Shown: positions 1 to 4,125 of the stretch, piece after piece
How positions within the stretch are numbered: the stretch's first letter is position 1
How the letters are laid out: every line of letters starts with the position of its first letter
Source of the DNA: Methanobacteriota archaeon
Lineage (GTDB): Archaea > Hydrothermarchaeota > Hydrothermarchaeia > Hydrothermarchaeales > JACQPM01
Assembly (NCBI GenBank): GCA_016207475.1
Contig: JACQPM010000130.1
Location: forward strand, 1 to 6,231
Direction of reading: 5' to 3'
Length of the DNA stretch: 6,231 bases
The notes under the pieces: generated by a model
What the model saw: only the letters and a program-made list of their open reading frames with translations
The model's database searches: none
What the model was told of the DNA's origin: nothing
Position numbers and translations under genes: made by a program

Positions 1-399
1 GACGAGAGGAGGGAGATCGATTACATAAAGAGGAGGGTGAGCTACAACGACCTCTCCAGCGCTGCCAAGTCGGAGCTCCCCTACGTGGTGGAGGAGGTCG
101 TGGCCAGGAGGGAGAAGAAGTTCCTGGAGTTCTTCAACCAGGTCCAGCCCTTGACCACCCGCCTCCACGGGTTGGAGCTCCTCCCCGGGATCGGGAAGAA
201 ACTTATGTGGGAGATCCTGGAGGAGCGGAAGAAGAAGCCCTTCGAGTCCTTCGCGGATATGGCCCAGAGGATCAAGGCCATCCCAGACCCCAAGAAGCCC
301 ATCGCCAGGAGGATCGTGGCAGAGCTCCAGACCGACGAGGCCAGGACCGGTAAGGCGAAGTACAAGCTCTTCACCATCCCGCTCTCCAAGAAGGCGTAG
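1..399 (+). CDS. DUF655 family protein (5' end cut by window edge)
   Basis: This is the C-terminal 132 residues of a DUF655 (PF04919-like) archaeal protein. The frame is open from base 1 and the residues before the GTG at 37 (DERREIDYIKRR) look like ordinary family sequence, so that GTG is most likely an internal valine and the real start lies outside the window. Around fragment residues 55-67 the stretch LHGLELLPGIGKK is a helix-hairpin-helix motif (PGIG core), typical of non-sequence-specific nucleic-acid binding. The family is predicted to bind RNA or DNA, but I know of no established biochemical role. It ends with TAG and ksgA begins 6 bases later, so the two are probably co-transcribed. 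In many archaea DUF655 sits beside ksgA, often after the genes for ribosomal protein L21e and RNA polymerase subunit F, which suggests a translation-related job. That role is inference; the family call is confident. Confidence 0.88.
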   Translation, partial: DERREIDYIKRRVSYNDLSSAAKSELPYVVEEVVARREKKFLEFFNQVQPLTTRLHGLELLPGIGKKLMWEILEERKKKPFESFADMAQRIKAIPDPKKPIARRIVAELQTDEARTGKAKYKLFTIPLSKKA

Positions 400-405
400 C
401 TCTAA

Positions 406-1245
406 ATGAGCCTCCTGGAAGAGACGAAAGGGGTCCTGCGGAGGTACGGTCTGAGGCCCCGGGGGAGGCTGGGCCAGAACTTCATCGTGGACGAGGGGGC
501 CCTGGAGCGGCAGGTGGGTTATGCGGATCTGGGACCGAGGGACACGGTACTGGAGATAGGCCCCGGGATTGGAACTCTCACGGCCCTCCTCCTGGAGAAG
601 GCCGGGAAGGTGTACGCCCTGGAGAAGGATAGGAGGATGGTCGGGGTTCTCAGAGAGCGATTCAAGGGCGTGGAGAACCTGGTCCTCGTGGCCGAGGACG
701 CCCTGGAGGCCGAGCTCCCCCCCGTGACCAAGGTCGTCTCCAACATCCCGTATTCTATCTCCTCCCCCCTCACCTTCAAGCTCCTGAGGCACGGCTTCGA
801 GAGGGCAGTCCTGACCTACCAGCTGGAGTTCGCGGCGCGGATGGTGGCCCTCCCCGGGGACAGGGACTACTCCCGCCTCTCCCTGGCTGTATATTACTAC
901 GCCCGTGCAAGGGTCCTGGAGGTCCTCCCGCCAAGGGCCTTCTACCCAAAGCCAAAGGTGGAGTCGGCGGTGGTGGAGCTCGTCCCCAAGCCCAGGCCCT
1001 TCCAGGTGGACGAGGGGTTCTTCTTCAAGGCGGCCACGGGGCTCTTCGTCCACAGGAGGAAGGTGGTGAGGAAGGCCCTCCTCCACTCCCTGGAGTTTAT
1101 CCTGGGGCGTCCCCTGGCGAAGGAGGAGCGGAGAGGGATGATAGGGCGGATCGAGGGCCTGCCCAAGGACCTCCTGGAGAGGCGGGTCTACGAGCTCACC
1201 CCCGAGGAGGTGGCCGATATTGCCCGTGCGCTACAGGGGCTATGA
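406..1245 (+). CDS. ksgA: 16S rRNA (adenine(1518)-N(6)/adenine(1519)-N(6)) dimethyltransferase KsgA/RsmA/Dim1
   Basis: The product uses S-adenosylmethionine to dimethylate two adjacent adenines in the 3'-terminal helix-45 loop of 16S rRNA, a late small-subunit maturation step and checkpoint. It is 279 residues, normal for archaeal Dim1/KsgA. Visible motifs in order: the N-terminal GQNFIVD (23-29), equivalent to the family GQhFL.D signature; SAM motif I VLEIGPGIGTLT (48-59); the acidic end of strand 2, LEKD (72-75); EDAL (97-100); catalytic motif IV NIPY (113-116), followed by SISSPL; and the C-terminal RNA-binding HRRK (216-219). Nothing essential is missing. The ATG lies 6 bases after the DUF655 stop with only a weak purine stretch upstream, so translation is probably coupled. 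The 3' end carries the ribosome binding site and start of the next gene. Family call is very secure. Confidence 0.97.
   Translation: MSLLEETKGVLRRYGLRPRGRLGQNFIVDEGALERQVGYADLGPRDTVLEIGPGIGTLTALLLEKAGKVYALEKDRRMVGVLRERFKGVENLVLVAEDALEAELPPVTKVVSNIPYSISSPLTFKLLRHGFERAVLTYQLEFAARMVALPGDRDYSRLSLAVYYYARARVLEVLPPRAFYPKPKVESAVVELVPKPRPFQVDEGFFFKAATGLFVHRRKVVRKALLHSLEFILGRPLAKEERRGMIGRIEGLPKDLLERRVYELTPEEVADIARALQGL
1206..1212 (+). promoter_or_regulatory. Ribosome binding site for the HemK-type methyltransferase, inside ksgA
   Basis: GGAGGTG matches the complement of the archaeal 16S rRNA 3' end. It sits 7 bases before the TTG at 1220 and 13 before the GTG at 1226. The spacing favours the TTG as start. 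The site lies within ksgA codons, pointing to overlapping, probably coupled translation. Confidence 0.6.
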
Positions 1246-1807
1246 GCTCGAGATAGCCCCAGGCGTTTACACGCCAAGGGAGGACTCCCTCCTCCTCGCA
1301 GACCAGCTGCAGGTCCCGAAGGGAGCGAGGGTCCTGGACCTGGGGACCGGGTGCGGGATCCAGGGGATAGTGGCTTCGGCTAGGGCAGGGAGAGTCTTGG
1401 CCGCGGACATAAACCCTGGGGCGGTGAGGTGCGCGGAGGAGAACGCCCGACTCAACGGGGTGGAGAATATGACGGTGGTCGAGGGGGACCTCTTCGATGG
1501 GATCGAAGGCAGGTTCGACCTCATCGCCTTCAACCCCCCTTACCTCCCCACCGAGCCCTGGGAGCCCAGGGATATGGCCAGCGGGGCCTGGGACGGGGGG
1601 ATGGACGGGCGGGAGGTCGTGGACCGCTTCCTGGAGGATGTCGTGGATCATCTATCGGGGGATGGCTCCATCCTCCTCGTCCAGTCGAGCCTCAACGACC
1701 CCCCCAGGACCGTCAACAGCCTCCGAGAGCAGGCGCTGAAGGTCAGGATAGTGGCCGAGAGGGCCTTCTTCTTCGAGAGGCTCTATCTCCTGGAGGCCCG
1801 CCCCTAA
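1220..1807 (+). CDS. prmC: HemK-type class I SAM-dependent methyltransferase, archaeal Mtq2/PrmC-like (release factor glutamine methyltransferase)
   Basis: The protein has 195 residues, the length of the short archaeal HemK-related family, which lacks the N-terminal helical domain of bacterial PrmC. Motifs: VYTPREDSLLL (16-26), SAM motif I VLDLGTGCGIQG (38-49), AADINP acidic strand-2 end, and the hallmark catalytic NPPY (105-108), followed by LP and the family-typical WDGGMDGREVV. In the family NPPY binds the side-chain amide of a glutamine. Characterised archaeal and eukaryotic relatives act with the small zinc protein Trm112 to N5-methylate the GGQ glutamine of the release factor, so aRF1 is the likely substrate; this is inferred, since some relatives modify other targets. 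No Trm112 gene is in the window. The TTG start is chosen for its well-spaced GGAGGTG; GTG at 1226 (two codons later) is the alternative. It overlaps ksgA by 26 bases and ends in a stop overlapping the convergent CBS gene. Confidence 0.9.
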   Translation: MPVRYRGYELEIAPGVYTPREDSLLLADQLQVPKGARVLDLGTGCGIQGIVASARAGRVLAADINPGAVRCAEENARLNGVENMTVVEGDLFDGIEGRFDLIAFNPPYLPTEPWEPRDMASGAWDGGMDGREVVDRFLEDVVDHLSGDGSILLVQSSLNDPPRTVNSLREQALKVRIVAERAFFFERLYLLEARP

Positions 1808-2220
1808 GGTATGTTCTGGTAGAGGTACTTGACCAGGTCCGTGGAGGAGAGGACCCCTATGGGCTTCCTCTCGATGGGCTTGCCGGTGCCTATGATCAGG
1901 CGGTGGATCCTGTACTCCTTCATGATCTTCCCGGCTGCCTCCAAGGTGTCGGTGGGGTCCACGTCCACCGTGTACTTGGTCATGAGGTCCTGGGCCGTGA
2001 GGGCCTTGATCTCCTCCACGCTCAGGTTCCCGAGCCCCAGGATGTCGTAGGTAGTCACTATCCCCCTGCAGTTCCCGCCATCGTCCACTGCCACGACGCC
2101 GGCCACGTCATTCTCCACCATCGCCTTGAAGACCTCCCTGGCGGGGGCCTTCACGTTGACGGTCACCACCCCCCGGGTCATGACATCTTCAACCTTCTTC
2201 CCCTTCAACGGAAACTTCAT
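1804..2220 (-). CDS. Protein of two CBS domains
   Basis: A 138-residue stand-alone CBS pair (Bateman module). CBS 1 spans about residues 8-64 and CBS 2 about 74-136. Each opens with the usual DVMT/DLMT element (VEDVMTRG at 10-17, AQDLMTKY at 76-83) and each ends with the ribose-contacting pattern G-h-h-S/T-x-x-D: GIVTTYD (53-59) and GVLSSTD (122-128). Both sites therefore look able to bind an adenosine-type ligand such as AMP, ATP or SAM; which one cannot be read from sequence. No catalytic, transport or DNA-binding domain is attached, and there is no signal peptide, so it is a soluble sensor or regulator whose partner is unknown. ATG is preceded by GGAGGTG 4 bases away. It diverges from the diamide synthase across about 90 bases and converges with the methyltransferase. 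No terminator is visible at its 3' end. Confidence 0.92.
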   Translation of the reverse strand: MKFPLKGKKVEDVMTRGVVTVNVKAPAREVFKAMVENDVAGVVAVDDGGNCRGIVTTYDILGLGNLSVEEIKALTAQDLMTKYTVDVDPTDTLEAAGKIMKEYRIHRLIIGTGKPIERKPIGVLSSTDLVKYLYQNIP

Positions 2221-2224
2221 GCCA

Positions 2225-2231
2225 CACCTCC
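2225..2231 (-). promoter_or_regulatory. Ribosome binding site of the CBS-domain gene
   Basis: On the minus strand the bases read GGAGGTG, 4 bases ahead of the ATG at 2220. This is a strong match to the archaeal anti-Shine-Dalgarno sequence and fixes the start of the CBS gene. It contrasts with the divergent gene at 2311, which has no such site. Confidence 0.75.
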
Positions 2232-2277
2232 CATCTTAATATCTGTTAATAATGTAGATAAGCTTTTTCTGCTCGGT

Positions 2278-2290
2278 AAAATCTATAAGG
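2278..2290 (+). promoter_or_regulatory. TATA box / promoter of the diamide synthase gene in the divergent intergenic region
   Basis: AAAATCTATAAGG lies with its TATA centre near 2286, about 25 bases before the ATG at 2311. That is the usual archaeal TATA-to-transcription-start distance, so transcription probably begins at or next to the start codon (leaderless). No Shine-Dalgarno sequence occurs between 2291 and 2310, which agrees. The 2221-2310 stretch is AT-rich compared with the flanking genes. On the minus strand the same element reads CTTATAG and could also serve the CBS gene; a second minus-strand candidate is CTTATCTA at 2262-2255. Assignment of the minus-strand promoter is uncertain. 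Confidence 0.55.
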
Positions 2291-2310
2291 CCCCCGGACT
2301 ATTCTCTCCT

Positions 2311-3669
2311 ATGGACATGCCACGGATAGTCCTGGGAGGCCTGAGCACCAGGGTCGGGAAGACCGTCATCTCCATAGGGCTGATGAGGGCCCTGCGTAGG
2401 CGGGGGCTCCTGGTCCAGCCTTACAAGGTGGGACCGGACTACATAGACCCCAGCTACCACTGCTTCGCCACCGGGCGCCCGTCCCGGAATCTAGACGGCT
2501 TCCTCATGGATAGGAAGGCGGTCCTGGAGGCCTTCCAGAGGACCGCCCGGGGGTCCGATATAGCGGTCGTTGAAGGGACCATGGGCTTCTACGACTCCCA
2601 CGACGCCATCGAGGAGCGGGGGAGTACGGCGGAGGTGGCCAAGTTCCTTGACTCCCCTGTCGTCCTCATAGCCAACGTGGAGCGCCTCGCCAGGACCGCT
2701 GCCGCCATGGTCCTGGGCTACAAGCTCTTCGACAGGGGGGTGAGGATCGAGGGCGCCATCCTCAACAAGGTGGGCGGTGAGAGGCACGCCGGGAAGGTGC
2801 GGCTGGCCGTGGAGCGGTTGGCGGGGCTGGAGGTCCTGGGGGTCCTGCCCAGGTCCGAGGTGGTCTCGATACCCGAGAGGCACATGGGCCTGGTCCCGGC
2901 CTACGAGGAGGAGAGGCTGGAGGAGCTCTTCGAGGGCCTGGCCGACTTCGCCGAGGAGCACATAGATATAGATAGGGTCTTGGAGATCGCTCGGCTGGCA
3001 CCGCCGATGGAAGAGGTGGAGGAGAGCCCCCTCTACCACCCGGATGAATTGTACAAAGTACGCCTCGGGATAGTGCGGGACAGGGTCTTCTCCTTCTACT
3101 ACCAGGACCTCCTGGACGCCTTCGAGGCCCACGGAACAAAACTCCGCTATATAGACTCCCTCAAGGATGGGAAGCTCCCGGACATAGACGCCCTCTACAT
3201 AGGCGGGGGTTTCCCGGAGGTCTTCGCCCAGGGGCTGGAGGGGAACGAAGGCCTGCGGAAAGAGGTGCGGGAGTTCTGCGCCTCGGGTCGGCCCGTCTAC
3301 GCCGAGTGCGGGGGGCTCATGTACCTGGGGAAGGGCCTCGTGGTGGAGGGGCGGAAGCACGCCATGGCAGGCTTCCTCCCCCTCAGGACCGTCATGTCCA
3401 GGGCCTACCACCTGGGCTATACCATTGGGGAAGTTATCAAAGACAACCCCATGAGCAGGTCTGGGGACAGGCTCCTGGGGCACCGGTTCCACTACTCCAC
3501 CGTCGAGCCCCTGGGCAGGCTGGAGTACGCCTACAGGATCACGCGGGGGGAAGGGGTGATCGGGGAGATGGACGGCATACTGAAGGAACGGACCCTGGCC
3601 ACCTACCTCCACCTCCACCCCGCATCATACCCGCCCATGGTCCCGCGCTTCCTGGCAGAGGCGGAATAG
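2311..3669 (+). CDS. cbiA: CbiA/CfbB-family tetrapyrrole a,c-diamide synthase (cobyrinate or Ni-sirohydrochlorin a,c-diamide synthase)
   Basis: A glutamine-dependent, ATP-consuming amidase that converts the a- and c-acetate side chains of a corrin or related ring to amides. From the ATG at 2311 it has 452 residues, normal for the family. The N-terminal synthetase part shows a P-loop ending VGKT (15-18), KVGPDYIDP (39-47), SRNLDG, EGTMGFYD (88-95) and IPERHMGL (187-194). The C-terminal class I glutamine amidotransferase part begins near residue 250 and shows GGGFPE (298-303), the nucleophile C333 in AECGGLMYL, GHRFHYS with H391, and the HLH pair H434/H436 near the end. All catalytic landmarks are present. 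The reading frame stays open upstream to 1429, but that stretch runs through other genes; 2311 is chosen from alignment with the family start and the TATA box. ATG at 2317 is possible. Whether the substrate is cobyrinate (vitamin B12) or Ni-sirohydrochlorin (coenzyme F430, methanogens) cannot be decided; no pathway neighbours are present. Confidence 0.88.
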   Translation: MDMPRIVLGGLSTRVGKTVISIGLMRALRRRGLLVQPYKVGPDYIDPSYHCFATGRPSRNLDGFLMDRKAVLEAFQRTARGSDIAVVEGTMGFYDSHDAIEERGSTAEVAKFLDSPVVLIANVERLARTAAAMVLGYKLFDRGVRIEGAILNKVGGERHAGKVRLAVERLAGLEVLGVLPRSEVVSIPERHMGLVPAYEEERLEELFEGLADFAEEHIDIDRVLEIARLAPPMEEVEESPLYHPDELYKVRLGIVRDRVFSFYYQDLLDAFEAHGTKLRYIDSLKDGKLPDIDALYIGGGFPEVFAQGLEGNEGLRKEVREFCASGRPVYAECGGLMYLGKGLVVEGRKHAMAGFLPLRTVMSRAYHLGYTIGEVIKDNPMSRSGDRLLGHRFHYSTVEPLGRLEYAYRITRGEGVIGEMDGILKERTLATYLHLHPASYPPMVPRFLAEAE

Positions 3670-3721
3670 GGTGGAAGTGTGTATTCTACGACATCAACTA
3701 TGGGAACCAGGCGTCCGTACC

Positions 3722-3729
3722 TTTAAATA
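3722..3729 (+). promoter_or_regulatory. TATA box of the zinc-ribbon microprotein gene
   Basis: TTTAAATA is a near-ideal archaeal TATA box in an otherwise GC-rich setting. A transcription start about 25 bases downstream would fall near 3750, after the ATG at 3742 but before the ATG at 3793. This argues for the shorter protein, with an untranslated leader of about 40 bases containing AGGAGA (3775-3780). Confidence 0.65.
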
Positions 3730-3792
3730 CCCGAAGGTCCTATGGTTAGTTGCCCAGAAGGGCATAAAAGAAAAAGGAGAAAGAAGATAAGA

Positions 3793-3963
3793 ATGGAAGA
3801 AGATAGCGGATTTAGGCGGGGCGGCTTCGGCGGGCCCAGAGAGATGCATAAGGCAACATGTGCGGACTGCGGGCAAGAGACCGAGGTCCCGTTCAAGCCG
3901 ACAGAGGGGCGGCCAGTATACTGCAGGACATGCTTCCAGAAACATAAGCCCAAGAGATTCTAA
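3793..3963 (+). CDS. CxxC-x17-CxxC zinc-ribbon microprotein
   Basis: A 56-residue protein with two cysteine pairs, C23-x2-C26 and C44-x2-C47, separated by exactly 17 residues. This is the spacing that defines the small archaeal CxxC-x17-CxxC domain family (TIGR04272-type as I recall it), presumed to bind one zinc ion. The N-terminus is Gly/Arg/Phe-rich (GFRRGGFGGP, 6-15) and probably disordered, followed by REMHKATC, and the tail is basic (KHKPKRF). This composition fits nucleic-acid or ribosome contact, which is inference; I know of no established function. Two in-frame starts exist: ATG 3742 gives 73 residues with a lysine/arginine-rich extension, and ATG 3793 gives the 56-residue family core. 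The TATA position, and AGGAGA 12 bases upstream, favour 3793. The gene has its own TATA box and an oligo-T terminator and so appears monocistronic. Confidence 0.85.
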   Translation: MEEDSGFRRGGFGGPREMHKATCADCGQETEVPFKPTEGRPVYCRTCFQKHKPKRF

Positions 3964-3981
3964 ACTCGTCTCGTACAGGCT

Positions 3982-4078
3982 TCTGGCAGTTCAAATTCTC
4001 TCTTTTTTATTCATCTTTTTTTTAACTTCTATAATCTGGCACAAGTGGCTCTGGCACGTGATGGACGCCAAGACGCCA
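3982..4078 (+). repeat. Repeated TCTGGCA motif and GACGCCA pair upstream of atpI
   Basis: TCTGGCA occurs three times on the plus strand, at 3982-3988, 4035-4041 and 4050-4056; the last two extend to TCTGGCAC and lie 15 bases apart. GACGCCA occurs twice, at 4064-4070 and 4072-4078, giving TGGC/GCCA in opposite orientations just ahead of the atpI TATA box. These could be binding sites for a transcription regulator of the ATP synthase operon; no regulator family is recognised and chance is possible. Confidence 0.4.
3995..4023 (+). terminator. Oligo-T terminator after the zinc-ribbon gene
   Basis: About 35 bases past the stop there is a pyrimidine tract holding a run of six T (4003-4008) and a run of eight T (4016-4023). 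Archaeal RNA polymerase terminates at such T-rich stretches without needing a hairpin. It separates the microprotein unit from the ATP synthase unit. Confidence 0.65.
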
Positions 4079-4088
4079 TATAGGAAAG

Positions 4089-4096
4089 TTTTTATA
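4089..4096 (+). promoter_or_regulatory. TATA box of atpI / ATP synthase operon
   Basis: TTTTTATA followed by CCC lies with its centre near 4094, about 32 bases before the ATG at 4126. Transcription would start near 4119-4121, leaving a leader of only a few bases. No Shine-Dalgarno sequence precedes the ATG, consistent with a nearly leaderless mRNA. The position implies that the operon begins at atpI here. Confidence 0.6.
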
Positions 4097-4125
4097 CCCA
4101 GAGGTCTTTCGATTGAACAGCCATT

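Noticed and set aside
37..399. GTG at 37 as the start of the DUF655 gene
   Set aside because: The frame remains open to base 1 with family-like sequence, and DUF655 proteins are longer than 120 residues, so the gene is cut by the window edge rather than starting here.
2235..2262. Imperfect inverted repeat CTTAATATCT ... AGATAAG as an operator in the divergent region
   Set aside because: The arms match only with a three-base insertion in one side and the region is AT-rich, so it is too weak to claim as a site.
1429..2310. In-frame open extension of the diamide synthase upstream of 2311, giving a 746-residue protein
   Set aside because: The extra 294 codons run through the methyltransferase in another frame and antisense through the CBS gene, have a Pro/Gly/Arg-rich composition without domains, and the family start and a TATA box fit 2311.
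2491..3618. Open frame of 375 codons on the minus strand
   Set aside because: It is fully antisense to the diamide synthase, has biased His/Pro/Gly composition typical of a GC-rich shadow frame, and shows no recognisable domain.
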